64,000 nt of DNA from Bordetella genomosp. 7 (lineage in GTDB: Bacteria; Pseudomonadota; Gammaproteobacteria; Burkholderiales; Burkholderiaceae_B). The position numbers and the translations under genes are program-made. The stretch lies in assembly GCF_002261265.1 (NCBI RefSeq), contig NZ_NEVK01000006.1, positions 496,001-560,000 on the forward strand, read 5' to 3'. This document shows, piece after piece, positions 44,595 through 52,495 of the stretch. Each line of letters opens with the position of its first letter. Position 1 is the stretch's first letter. A model generated the notes under the pieces. The model ran no database searches. It had not been told where the DNA came from and was given only the letters and a program-made list of their open reading frames with translations.

Positions 44595-45320
44595 ATGGTT
44601 GAACGAGGCTCGGGCATTGCGATATGGCGACAGATCGGTGAACAGCTCGCCCAGGACATACGCGGCAGGCTTTATGCGCCAGGCGAGCGCTTGCCGCCCG
44701 AGCCGGAGCTGGCCGCCAAGTTCGCGGTCAACCGGCACACCATACGGCGCGCCATGTCAGAGCTCGAACAATCGGGGCTGGTGCGCATCGAGCAGGGCCG
44801 CGGAACCTTTGTGCACGAACACGCCATTGATTACACGATCGGCAAGCGCACCCGGTTTTCCGAGAACCTGCTCAGCCAGGGGATGCGCGGGCATTTCGAA
44901 GTCATGGGCGGCCAGAGCGTGCGCAGTGCCGAGATTGCGCGCCATCTCGGCCTGTCTCGCACGGCGTCCGTGCTGCGGGTACAGGCGCTGGGCAAGGCCG
45001 ACAACCGCTGTATCGACGTTTCCGAACACTATCTGGACGAACGGCGCTTTCCCGGTTTTATCGAACAGCTGCGAAAGTCGCGATCGATTTCGCGCGCCTA
45101 CGCGCATTACGGCGTGGCGGATTACATGCGCAAATGGTCGCGCATCACGGCGGCCTTGCCCAGCGCCGACACGGCGCGGCTGCTCGGCCAGCCCAAGACG
45201 CGCCCCATCCTGCAGGTTGAAGCGCTCAGCGTCGACAGCGCCGGCGCACCGTTGCAATACAGCGTCACGCGGTTCGCGGGCGACCTGGTGCAATTGCTGG
45301 TGTCGGACGACGCCACCTGA
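44595..45320 (+). CDS. phnF: phosphonate regulator PhnF (GntR/UTRA)
   Basis: A 241-residue HutC-subfamily GntR repressor. The N-terminal winged HTH is residues 8-75 (IWRQIGEQLAQDIRGRLYAPGERLPPEPELAAKFAVNRHTIRRAMSELEQSGLVRIEQGRG). The UTRA effector domain runs from about residue 95 to the end. It is divergent from phnG and at the head of the plus-strand phn genes. Likely targets are the GTCTAGA sites on both sides of its own gene. Confidence 0.92.
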   Translation: MVERGSGIAIWRQIGEQLAQDIRGRLYAPGERLPPEPELAAKFAVNRHTIRRAMSELEQSGLVRIEQGRGTFVHEHAIDYTIGKRTRFSENLLSQGMRGHFEVMGGQSVRSAEIARHLGLSRTASVLRVQALGKADNRCIDVSEHYLDERRFPGFIEQLRKSRSISRAYAHYGVADYMRKWSRITAALPSADTARLLGQPKTRPILQVEALSVDSAGAPLQYSVTRFAGDLVQLLVSDDAT

Positions 45321-45349
45321 AGCTTTTGACACGCATGCGGTCGCGCCTT

Positions 45350-45365
45350 GGACGTCTAGACATCC
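45350..45365. promoter_or_regulatory. candidate PhnF operator between phnF and the second phnM
   Basis: GGACGTCTAGACATCC is a 16-base dyad with one mismatched pair. It lies 30 bases after the phnF stop and 57 bases before the next ATG. A TTGACA (45326-45331) just upstream could serve as a -35. This suggests a regulated internal promoter for phnM2, the DUF1045 gene and phnN. Confidence 0.5.
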
Positions 45366-45421
45366 GGGTGTCACAGTCAGCCTGTAACGTGCGCGCAAGG
45401 CTTCCCGAACAAGGTGCGCGC

Positions 45422-46612
45422 ATGATTCCCACAGCTGGTTTTCCCCTTGCATTGGCCGGCATTGCCGGCAGGCGCCTGCTTGCCCCATCAGGTGTGGGCG
45501 GCGGCGAACTCGCGTTTCACGACGGCCGCATCGGCGCCGGCATGCCGGCCGGCGGAGCATGGCTCGACGCGGGCGATCTGCTGGTGTTGCCAGGCATTGT
45601 GGACTTGCACGGCGACGCATTCGAACGCGCGGTCATGCCGCGGCCAGGCGTCACTTTTCCCTACGACACGGCATTGCACGACGTCGACCGGCAGCTGCTG
45701 GCCCACGGGATCACTACCGAATTCCACGGCGTCACGCTGTCGTGGGAAGGCGGCCTGCGCGGCGAAGCCTATGCCGAACGCATGTTCGATTCATTGGCCC
45801 GCCTGCAAGGCGCCTTGGCGGCGCGCCACTGCGTGCACCTGCGCTTCGAGACGCACCATGTCGGCGGTGTCGGCACAGCCCAGCAATGGATGCGCGAGGG
45901 GCGGGTGCAATTCCTGGCGCTCAACGACCATCTGCCCGCCATGGCGCGACGGCTGGGCGATGATCGGAAGCTGCTGCAGTATGCCGACCGGGCCGAGTGC
46001 GGCCTGGATGCCTTTCAGGCGCGCATCCGCGATGCCATGGCCGCAAGCGGCGAGGTGGCCGCGGCCATGCGCGAGCTGACGCGCAGCGCCCGGGAAGCGG
46101 GCCTGTGCGTCGCTTCGCACGACGACCCCGACGCCGGGACGCGCCGCCATTACCACCGGCTGGGTTGCCGGGTGGCGGAATTCCCGCTGACTTCCGATGC
46201 CGCCCAATCCGCGCGCGAACTGGGCGACGCCATTGTGTTCGGCGCGCCCAATGTCGTGCGCGGCGGCAGCCACACCAATGCGCCGGATGCGACAGCGATG
46301 ATACGCGCGGGGCTGTGCGACATTCTGGCTTCGGATTACTACTATCCGGCCCCGCTGACCGCCGCGCTGCAGCTGGCGCAACGCGGCGTCCTGCCGCTGG
46401 AGCAAGCCTGGAGCCTGGTCTCGCGCAATCCGGCCCGCGCAGCGGGCCTGGCCGACCGCGGCACCCTTGAACCCGGGCAGGCCGCGGATGTCATCGTCGT
46501 CGACGACAGCGTTCCGGGGCTGCCGCGGGTTTGCGCGGCCATCGTGGGCGGCGTGTTGCGTCACGCGACGCGCAGCTTCGGCATGCACGCCGCACACCGC
46601 ATCGCCGCGTAG
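45422..46612 (+). CDS. second PhnM-type amidohydrolase
   Basis: A 396-residue paralogue of PhnM. VLPGIVDLHGDAFERAVMPRPGVTFPYDTALHDVDRQLLAHGITTEFHGV is the metal-site start (LHxD form). Then come CVASHDDPDA and CDILASDYYYPAPLTAALQLA with the catalytic Asp. It is quite diverged from the phnM at 38637 and encoded in a different transcript with the DUF1045 gene and phnN. It may be a redundant diphosphatase or act on a related nucleotide phosphonate. ATG at 45422; the longer frame upstream covers the operator and is unlikely to be translated. Confidence 0.88.
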   Translation: MIPTAGFPLALAGIAGRRLLAPSGVGGGELAFHDGRIGAGMPAGGAWLDAGDLLVLPGIVDLHGDAFERAVMPRPGVTFPYDTALHDVDRQLLAHGITTEFHGVTLSWEGGLRGEAYAERMFDSLARLQGALAARHCVHLRFETHHVGGVGTAQQWMREGRVQFLALNDHLPAMARRLGDDRKLLQYADRAECGLDAFQARIRDAMAASGEVAAAMRELTRSAREAGLCVASHDDPDAGTRRHYHRLGCRVAEFPLTSDAAQSARELGDAIVFGAPNVVRGGSHTNAPDATAMIRAGLCDILASDYYYPAPLTAALQLAQRGVLPLEQAWSLVSRNPARAAGLADRGTLEPGQAADVIVVDDSVPGLPRVCAAIVGGVLRHATRSFGMHAAHRIAA

Positions 46613-46617
46613 CCGCC

Positions 46618-47352
46618 ATGCCGACGGCCTACCGATACGCCCTGTACCTGGCGCCTGCAGGGTCTTTGCGCGAAGTCGGCCAGCGCTGGCTCGGCCGCTG
46701 CGCCGACACCGGCCTGCCTCTGGCGCGCAGCGCAGGCGCCGACCCTCGCGAGGCGTCATGGACACAGGCGCCGCGCCGGTATGGGCTGCACGCCACGATC
46801 AAGGCGCCTTTCCGGCTGCGCGCCGGCGCCACCCCCGCCAGCCTGGACCAGGCCGTGCGCCGGTTTGCGCGTACCGGCAACGCATTCGGCTTGCCTTTGC
46901 AGCGCGTGCGCCTGCGTGGCTTTCTGGCATGGTGTATCGCCGACGATCGGGCGCGGCAGCGCATGAACGCGCTGGCCGGTGCGGCAGTGACCGCATTGGA
47001 TGAATACCGGGCCCCGCCCTTGCCCGACGAACTGCAGCGCCGCCAGATTCACCTGCTGGAGCCCGCGCAACGAATGATGTTGCAACGCTGGGGCTACCCA
47101 TACGCTTTCGACACGTACACGTTTCACATCACGCTTACCGGCCAGCTGGCCGAGGCCGACCTGACGGCTGCCGGGCGCCGCCTGGACGCACTGGATGGCT
47201 CCGCCCTTCAGGCGCCCATGCCCGTGCGCGCGGTGAGCCTGTATGTGGAGCCCGAACCCGGCGCCGACTTTGTCGTGGCGCGCCATTACGGTTTCGACGG
47301 CTCGTGTACCGACGGCTGCGGCGTCCGTTACCTGGATGGAGAATGCGCATGA
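46618..47352 (+). CDS. DUF1045 phosphonate-cluster protein, 2H phosphoesterase-like
   Basis: A 244-residue protein of the 'putative phosphonate metabolism protein' family (DUF1045). Two His-x-Thr motifs are visible: H58-A-T60 in RRYGLHATIKAPFRL and H170-I-T172 in YTFHITLTGQL. Two such motifs about 110 residues apart define the 2H phosphoesterase fold, whose members open cyclic phosphates. No PhnP gene is seen in this window, and C-P lyase makes a ribose 1,2-cyclic phosphate that must be opened. This protein is therefore a candidate for that step (inference). It starts 5 bases after phnM2 and overlaps phnN (ATGA). Confidence 0.85.
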   Translation: MPTAYRYALYLAPAGSLREVGQRWLGRCADTGLPLARSAGADPREASWTQAPRRYGLHATIKAPFRLRAGATPASLDQAVRRFARTGNAFGLPLQRVRLRGFLAWCIADDRARQRMNALAGAAVTALDEYRAPPLPDELQRRQIHLLEPAQRMMLQRWGYPYAFDTYTFHITLTGQLAEADLTAAGRRLDALDGSALQAPMPVRAVSLYVEPEPGADFVVARHYGFDGSCTDGCGVRYLDGECA

Positions 47353-47960
47353 GCGCCGCCGCCATGCCGCTGCACGCCGCGCCGCAGGCCTGCCTGCACG
47401 GCCGGCTGATCTACCTGATGGGCGCTTCTGGCAGCGGCAAAGACACCCTGCTGCGCCACGTGCGCCTGGCCGTGCAGCCGCAAGAACCCGTGCTGGTGGC
47501 GCATCGCTACATCACACGCCCCAGCGGGGCCGATGAAGCGTCGGTCAACCTCAGCGCGGTGGAATTCGAGCGGTGCCTGGCCATGGGCTGCTTCGCGCTG
47601 CATTGGGACAGCCACGGGCTGCGATATGGCATCGGCATCGAAATCGACAGCTGGCTGGCCAGGGGCGCGGCGGTGATCATCAATGGTTCCCGCACCCATC
47701 TTGCCCAGGCTTTCCGGCGGTATCCTGGCCTGGTCGGGGTGGAAGTGGTGGCCGACCCGGACACCCTGGCACGGCGGCTGGCCGCGCGCGGCCGCGAGAC
47801 GCCCGAGCAGATTGAAGCGCGACTGCGCCAGGCGGCCCATCCCTTTGCCGTGCCGCCGGGGTGCCGGACCACCCGGCTTTGCAATAACGATACGCCCGAC
47901 CATGCCGCGCAGCGCCTGCTGCGGCTGGTGCGCCTGGAACTGGCGGCGGCCGCGGCCTGA
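47349..47960 (+). CDS. phnN: ribose 1,5-bisphosphokinase PhnN
   Basis: A 203-residue guanylate-kinase-like enzyme making PRPP from ribose 1,5-bisphosphate, the last step of C-P lyase ribose recycling. The P-loop is LIYLMGASGSGKDTLLRHV. VAHRYITRPSGADEASVNLS and the GIGIEIDSWLARGAAVIINGSR loop are typical of PhnN. It is translationally coupled to the DUF1045 gene and convergent with phnE. Confidence 0.92.
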   Translation: MSAAAMPLHAAPQACLHGRLIYLMGASGSGKDTLLRHVRLAVQPQEPVLVAHRYITRPSGADEASVNLSAVEFERCLAMGCFALHWDSHGLRYGIGIEIDSWLARGAAVIINGSRTHLAQAFRRYPGLVGVEVVADPDTLARRLAARGRETPEQIEARLRQAAHPFAVPPGCRTTRLCNNDTPDHAAQRLLRLVRLELAAAAA

Positions 47961-48004
47961 CCGCAAGCGATAATCTGTTCCCGGCCTGGGCGCAGATGCA
48001 CGCA

Positions 48005-48034
48005 GGCCGCGGCTGCGCCTGCGCAACCGCGGCC
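48005..48034. terminator. GC-rich hairpin between convergent phnN and phnE
   Basis: GGCCGCGG (48005-48012) and CCGCGGCC (48027-48034) are perfect inverted repeats, with a nested TGCGC/GCGCA. It lacks a clear T run, but its place between two convergent operons suggests a bidirectional stop. Confidence 0.4.
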
Positions 48035-48054
48035 GTCATTGGCGGCTATGCGGA

Positions 48055-48849
48055 TCAGACCAGTGCGCGCCGGATACGCGCGGACACCAGGTCGATCAAG
48101 ACCACGAAAGCCACGATGATGATCATTACCGCGCAAGTCTCCGCATACTGGAAGCTGCGGATGATTTCCCACAACACCGTGCCGATGCCGCCCGCGCCCA
48201 CAATGCCCACCACCGAGGCCGAGCGCACATTCGATTCGAACCGGTACAGCGAGTACGAGATCCACAATGGCAACACCTGGGGGATGACGCCGTAGACCAC
48301 CTCTTCCACCGCATTGGCGCCGGTTGCCCGCACGCCTTCTACCGGCCGCGGGTCTATGGCTTCGACGGCTTCGGCAAACAGTTTGGCCAGCACGCCGGTG
48401 GTGTGCACCCACAGGGCCAGCACGCCGGCAAACGGGCCCAGCCCCACCGCGACGATGAACAACATCGCGAACACCATTTCATTGATGGCCCGGCAGGCGT
48501 CCATCAGGCGGCGCATCGGCTGATACACCCAGGCGGGCACGATATTGGCCGAACACAGCAACCCCAGCGGCACCGCCACGACGATGGCCAGGAACGTTCC
48601 CCAGATGGCGATCTGGATCGTCACCAGCATTTCGTCCAGGTACATGCGCCAGTCGCGGAAGTTAGGGGGAAAGAAGTCCGCCGCGTAGGTGGCCATATTG
48701 CTGGACTGGGACACCAGGTCCATGGGCCGCATATCCGCGCCGTTCCATGAAAGCATCAGCAATGCCAGCATCAGGCCCCAACCCAGCAACACGGGCAGGG
48801 ACGATCGAGGCTCGGCAAGATGGCGGGCAGGTGTAGCGACAACGCTCAT
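48055..48849 (-). CDS. phnE: phosphonate ABC transporter permease PhnE
   Basis: A 264-residue inner-membrane permease with about six helices. The coupling (EAA-like) loop is [35 protein letters not shown], and the end region [22 protein letters not shown] is typical of PhnE. A single phnE suffices here, with no phnE2. It is the last gene of phnCDE; phnD ends 60 bases upstream. Confidence 0.92.
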   Translation of the reverse strand: MSVVATPARHLAEPRSSLPVLLGWGLMLALLMLSWNGADMRPMDLVSQSSNMATYAADFFPPNFRDWRMYLDEMLVTIQIAIWGTFLAIVVAVPLGLLCSANIVPAWVYQPMRRLMDACRAINEMVFAMLFIVAVGLGPFAGVLALWVHTTGVLAKLFAEAVEAIDPRPVEGVRATGANAVEEVVYGVIPQVLPLWISYSLYRFESNVRSASVVGIVGAGGIGTVLWEIIRSFQYAETCAVMIIIVAFVVLIDLVSARIRRALV

Positions 48850-48909
48850 GTCGGGATTCCGTACGGAAAAAATAAGCAGGGCGCCGGCCGCGCGGGCCGG
48901 CGCGGGGTG

Positions 48910-49893
48910 TTACTGCGGCTTGGCGGCCAGCTTGTCCAGTTCCGACAGCTGCTGTTCGATGTCTGCAAGCTTCTGCTTCTTGTCAGCCTCGCTCAGCGTG
49001 GTGTCCGACTCGACGTTGATCTTCTGCTTGGCCAGTTCCATCTGCCGTATCGGCACCAGCTGGGCGTTGCTCGACGCGCGAAACCCCTTGTAGGTAAGTT
49101 CGGCCAGCACCGCCAGCTGATGCTGCGCATCGGGCCCCGTCCCGTAGTTGACGAAGAATTCCTGGATGCGCTTTTTCAGTTCGGGCGACAGGTCCTTGCG
49201 CAACACCATGGGGTCGGCCGGGATCAGCGGCGACTTCCACAGGATGCGCACCGACTCGTTGGCGTCCTTGCCGGTGTTGCGGCGATAGCGTTCCAGCATT
49301 TCGGTGTTGTTGATGGCCACATCCACCTGCTTGTTGATTACCGACAGCAGGTTGCTCTCGTGATTGGCCGCGCGCACCGTCTTGAAGAAGGTCTTGGGTT
49401 CGATGCCGCGCGCCGCCCACAGAAAGTAGCCCGGCACCAGCGTGCCCGACGTCGAGTTGGGATCGCCCGCGCCATAGCTGAGCTGGCTGCCGTTCTTGAT
49501 CACATCATCGAGCGTACGCAGATCGCTGTCTTTGTTGACCAGCAGCACCGACCAATAGCCCGGGTTGCCGTCCTTATCGATGACAGACGCGAACACTTCG
49601 CCCTGCGCGCGGTCCACGGCCTCCATGGCCGACTTGTTGCCGAACCAGCCCAGGTGCACTTTGTTAAAGCGCATGCCTTCAATAATGCCGGCGTAGTCCG
49701 AGGCGAAGAACGGCTTGACGGGTTTGTCCAGGGCTTTGCTCAGATCGTCGATCAGCGGTTGCCAGGCCTGCTTCAGATTGGTGGACGATTCGGTGGAAAT
49801 AAAGCCAATGTTCAGCGTGTCGGGGTCCTGCGCCCAGGCGGAAGAGGCCATGGCCATGACCGCGGCGAGCGCGTAGAAAGATCTGCGTAGCAT
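48910..49893 (-). CDS. phnD: phosphonate ABC transporter substrate-binding protein PhnD
   Basis: A 327-residue periplasmic phosphonate-binding protein with a signal peptide ending SSAWAQ. LNIGFISTESSTNLKQAWQPLIDDLSKAL and VHLGWFGNKSAMEAVDRAQGEVFASV are the PhnD hallmarks. The C-terminal 50 residues form a charged, Lys/Glu/Gln-rich helix (ADKKQKLADIEQQLSELDKL) that looks like a coiled coil. It starts 34 bases after phnC ends. Confidence 0.93.
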   Translation of the reverse strand: MLRRSFYALAAVMAMASSAWAQDPDTLNIGFISTESSTNLKQAWQPLIDDLSKALDKPVKPFFASDYAGIIEGMRFNKVHLGWFGNKSAMEAVDRAQGEVFASVIDKDGNPGYWSVLLVNKDSDLRTLDDVIKNGSQLSYGAGDPNSTSGTLVPGYFLWAARGIEPKTFFKTVRAANHESNLLSVINKQVDVAINNTEMLERYRRNTGKDANESVRILWKSPLIPADPMVLRKDLSPELKKRIQEFFVNYGTGPDAQHQLAVLAELTYKGFRASSNAQLVPIRQMELAKQKINVESDTTLSEADKKQKLADIEQQLSELDKLAAKPQ

Positions 49894-49927
49894 GCAAGTG
49901 CTCCGTGGTGGAAAGAAGGGTAGGAAG

Positions 49928-50773
49928 TCAGGCCGCGGCGGCCAGCGGGGTGGGCGCCACGTCCGTAGCCAGCGGAGCAAGGCGCCCGGTGTCCCGGGGC
50001 AGCAGCTCGTTGGCGTCGGCGCCATACAGGTCGCGCAACATGGCTTCGGTCAGGCTGGCCGCCGGGCCGTCATAGACCACCCGGCCGTGGCGCAACGCCA
50101 CCACACGCGGGCAGTAGCGCAACGCCACGTCTACCTGGTGCAGCGACACCACGACGGCTACTTTGCGGCTGCGATTGATATGGGCCAGCGTATCCATCAC
50201 CCGGCGCGACGATTCCGGGTCGAGCGACGCAATGGGCTCGTCGGCCAGGATCACGCGGGCGTTCTGCACCAGCGTGCGCGCAATGGCGGCGCGCTGCTGC
50301 TGCCCGCCCGACAGCGTCGAGGCACGCTGAAACGCGTAGTCGTCTATACCAACCTGGGCAAGCGCTTCCAGCCCCGCCCTGACCTCGTCGCGGCGGAAAC
50401 AGCGCGTCAGGCTGCGCCACAGCGGTACGCGCGGCAGCAGGCCGGTAAGCACGTTGGTGAGAACCGGCAGCCGCCCCACCAGGTTGAATTGCTGGAACAC
50501 GAAGCCGATGCCTGCCCGGGCGGCGCGCACACGCGGGCTGATGCGCCCGTTGTGCTGTATGGGCCGGCCGTTGACCCACACACTGCCCCCGGTGGCCGAA
50601 TCGGCCGCCACAAAACCCGCCAGGTGACGCAGCAGCGTCGATTTGCCCGAGCCCGAGGCGCCCAGCAAGGCCACCATTTCACCGGCGGCAACTGTCAGGC
50701 TCACATCGTCCAGCGCCTTGGCGCCTGCGCGGAATGTCTTGGTAAGACCGTGCACTTCGATCGCGTTGGTCAT
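49928..50773 (-). CDS. phnC: phosphonate ABC transporter ATPase PhnC
   Basis: A 281-residue ATPase. Walker A is [18 protein letters not shown], the signature is [18 protein letters not shown] and Walker B is [21 protein letters not shown]. The ATG at 50773 ([12 protein letters not shown]) is preferred over an ATG 38 codons upstream. The alternative would place a Pho-box-like sequence and an inverted repeat inside the gene, and an AAGGGG Shine-Dalgarno lies 7 bases before 50773. Confidence 0.93.
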   Translation of the reverse strand: MTNAIEVHGLTKTFRAGAKALDDVSLTVAAGEMVALLGASGSGKSTLLRHLAGFVAADSATGGSVWVNGRPIQHNGRISPRVRAARAGIGFVFQQFNLVGRLPVLTNVLTGLLPRVPLWRSLTRCFRRDEVRAGLEALAQVGIDDYAFQRASTLSGGQQQRAAIARTLVQNARVILADEPIASLDPESSRRVMDTLAHINRSRKVAVVVSLHQVDVALRYCPRVVALRHGRVVYDGPAASLTEAMLRDLYGADANELLPRDTGRLAPLATDVAPTPLAAAA

Positions 50774-50777
50774 GAGG

Positions 50778-50807
50778 AATCCCCTTGTGGAAATCTGCAA
50801 GGGGATT
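50778..50807 (-). promoter_or_regulatory. perfect hairpin covering the phnC ribosome binding site
   Basis: AATCCCCTTG and CAAGGGGATT form a perfect 10-base inverted repeat with a 10-base spacer. In the phnC mRNA the 3' arm holds the AAGGGG Shine-Dalgarno, so the folded leader would hide it. Confidence 0.6.
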
Positions 50808-50820
50808 CTGTGCACGCGCG

Positions 50821-50838
50821 GTGACAGGGTGATGACCA
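50821..50838 (-). promoter_or_regulatory. Pho-box-like sequence upstream of phnC
   Basis: TGGTCATCACCCTGTCAC on the minus strand matches 13 of 18 positions of the E. coli Pho box (CTGTCATAAAWCTGTCAC), including the whole 3' half CTGTCAC, with the right 11-base repeat period. Phosphate-starvation control of phnCDE is expected. Confidence 0.6.
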
Positions 50839-50962
50839 TCATCGACGGCGCGACGCATCCTGCGGCCGCCGTCCGGATGTCGTGCAACCTGCCTGTCAGA
50901 TCCGGCGCGCGGCGCGTCGCGCCGGTATATAGTCAAGTTTTAGGCGTTCCCGGAGCACGAAC

Positions 50963-51373
50963 ATGCTGAAAGGTTCTTGCCTGTGCAGCCGCGTGGCCTA
51001 TGAAATTTCCGGCCCGCTCACCCAGGCTTGGCATTGCCATTGCATCATGTGCCGCAAGGCCCATGGGTCCGCCTTCCGCACGCGCGCCACGGTGCAGGCC
51101 AAAGATTTCGCCTGGACCCGCGGGGAAGGCGACGTTACGTGGTACAGCTCGTCGCCGGGCCACTACCGCGGCTTTTGCAGCGCCTGCGGCACCCCGCTGC
51201 TGTCGCGCTTCGACCATGCGCCGGAGGCCTATGGCCTGCCATTGGGAGCCCTGGACGACGACCCCGGCATCAGGGCCGCCTGCCACATGTTCGTGGCCAA
51301 CAAGGCGCCCTGGTACGACATCACCGACGGCCTGCCGCAGTATCCGCAAGGTGCGCCCGGCCACGAAGAATAG
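50963..51373 (+). CDS. GFA family zinc-binding protein (second copy)
   Basis: A 136-residue GFA-fold protein. Zinc-ligand cysteines are in GSCLCSRVAYEI, WHCHCIMCRKAHGSAF and GFCSACGTPLLSRF. It is only distantly similar to the GFA protein at 36364, so this is not a recent duplication. It is divergent from phnC with its start 190 bases from it. Function is unassigned. Confidence 0.85.
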   Translation: MLKGSCLCSRVAYEISGPLTQAWHCHCIMCRKAHGSAFRTRATVQAKDFAWTRGEGDVTWYSSSPGHYRGFCSACGTPLLSRFDHAPEAYGLPLGALDDDPGIRAACHMFVANKAPWYDITDGLPQYPQGAPGHEE

Positions 51374-51409
51374 GCCGTGCGCGCCGCCCGCGGGCGGCGA
51401 CCTGCCTCC

Positions 51410-51769
51410 TTATTGAAAATCGGCTTCCTCGTACAGCGGCCGGATTTCGATTTCACTGGGCCCGGGCATGGGGTTGGGGCAGCGCTTTACCCATTGCACG
51501 GCTTCGTCCATATCCCTGGCCTGCCACAGCCAGAACCCGGCCACCAGCTCGCGGGTTTCGGCGAACGGCCCGTCGGTGACATGGCGGGCCGTTCCATCAA
51601 ACGCCACGCGCTTGCCCCGGGACGACGGCTTCAGGCCGTCGGCCGCCAGCAGCACCCCCGCCTGCCGGAGCTGCTCGTTGAATTCGCCCATGGCGCGCAG
51701 CAGGTCGGGCGACGGCATCTCGCCCGCTTCGCTTTCCCGGGTGGCTTTTACCAGTACCATGACTCGCAT
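51410..51769 (-). CDS. YciI/DGPF-family protein
   Basis: A 119-residue protein of the YCII-related family. The family motif DGPFAETRELVAGFWLWQARDMDEAVQWVKRCP is complete. Such proteins are often linked to ECF sigma factors, but none is next to this one. AGGAGATACAA precedes the ATG at 51769. The biochemical role is unknown. Confidence 0.85.
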   Translation of the reverse strand: MRVMVLVKATRESEAGEMPSPDLLRAMGEFNEQLRQAGVLLAADGLKPSSRGKRVAFDGTARHVTDGPFAETRELVAGFWLWQARDMDEAVQWVKRCPNPMPGPSEIEIRPLYEEADFQ

Positions 51770-51900
51770 TTGTATCTCCTTGATCGGGCAAGGGCCGGAC
51801 CGGCCCTCTTATTGCCACGACGGACGAACCCGGCCGAAAACGACGTCTCGCCGCGAAAACCCGTGGAAATTGGGGAAAACCCTGGTCAAATACTCTGGTT

Positions 51901-52205
51901 TGCGATAATATCTTTGGTTATTCCGTGTACGAGTTGTGAACATAAGCACGGTTCGCACTATCCCGCTTCTTCCGGCGTTGCAGAACTTGCAGCGTCGCGA
52001 CCAAGCCGCGACAAGCGCGCATATTGCCCCCAGCGGCGCGAGTACCGCCCGGGTTCCTACAGGTTCCCGGGTCCTGTACCCCGTACCAGCCGGGACGTTT
52101 TACGTTCCATCGCTGGCCCCAAGATCCGCTTGGGTCCCGCGCATGCCGCCTGCGGGCGGTGCGGGCGCCACGGCGCCCGCGCGCATCGACCAAGGAGAGT
52201 CATAC
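51901..52205 (+). promoter_or_regulatory. promoter and long leader of the second IF-1 gene
   Basis: An extended -10 (TGCGATAAT, 51901-51909) implies a leader of nearly 290 bases before the infA2 ATG. The leader carries several short repeats and a GCGGGCGCC/GGCGCCCGC hairpin (52161-52180) 13 bases before the AAGGAGAG ribosome binding site. A stretch in frame with infA2 is open from a GTG at 51936, but its composition is not protein-like. Long structured leaders are typical of cold-shock genes; that function here is inference. Confidence 0.5.
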
Positions 52206-52469
52206 ATGGCAAAAGAAGAACTGATCGAACTTGACGGTATCGTTGATGAAGTGCTGCCCGACAGCCGCTATCGCGTCACCCTGGACAACGGCATCGAAGT
52301 GGGCGCCTACGCCTCCGGCCGCATCCGCAAACACCGCATCCGCATCCTGGCGGGCGACCGCGTCACCCTGGAAATGTCTCCCTACGACCTGACCAAGGGC
52401 CGCATCAATTTCCGCCACAAAGACGAACGCGCCCCCAGCTTCGCACGCCCGCCCCAACGCCGCCGCTGA
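52206..52469 (+). CDS. infA: translation initiation factor IF-1, second type
   Basis: An 87-residue OB-fold protein that occupies the ribosomal A site during initiation. [67 protein letters not shown] is IF-1. It has a C-terminal basic tail ([17 protein letters not shown]) absent from the usual 72-residue InfA. Betaproteobacteria commonly carry such a second 87-residue IF-1 besides the one in the ribosomal operon. It is read from its own promoter here. Start set by AAGGAGAG upstream of the ATG. Confidence 0.93.
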   Translation: MAKEELIELDGIVDEVLPDSRYRVTLDNGIEVGAYASGRIRKHRIRILAGDRVTLEMSPYDLTKGRINFRHKDERAPSFARPPQRRR

Positions 52470-52495
52470 TCTGCGCACGGCCGGGCCGCACCCGC

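Noticed and set aside
45361-45382. GTGTCAC...CTGTAAC near phnM2 as a Pho box
   Set aside because: The half-sites are 14 bases apart rather than the 11 needed, so it does not fit a PhoB site.
51936-52205. In-frame N-terminal extension of IF-1 from a GTG at 51936
   Set aside because: AAGGAGAG directly precedes the normal ATG, the resulting 87-residue protein is a known IF-1 form, and the extension has no protein-like pattern. It is kept only as a leader feature.
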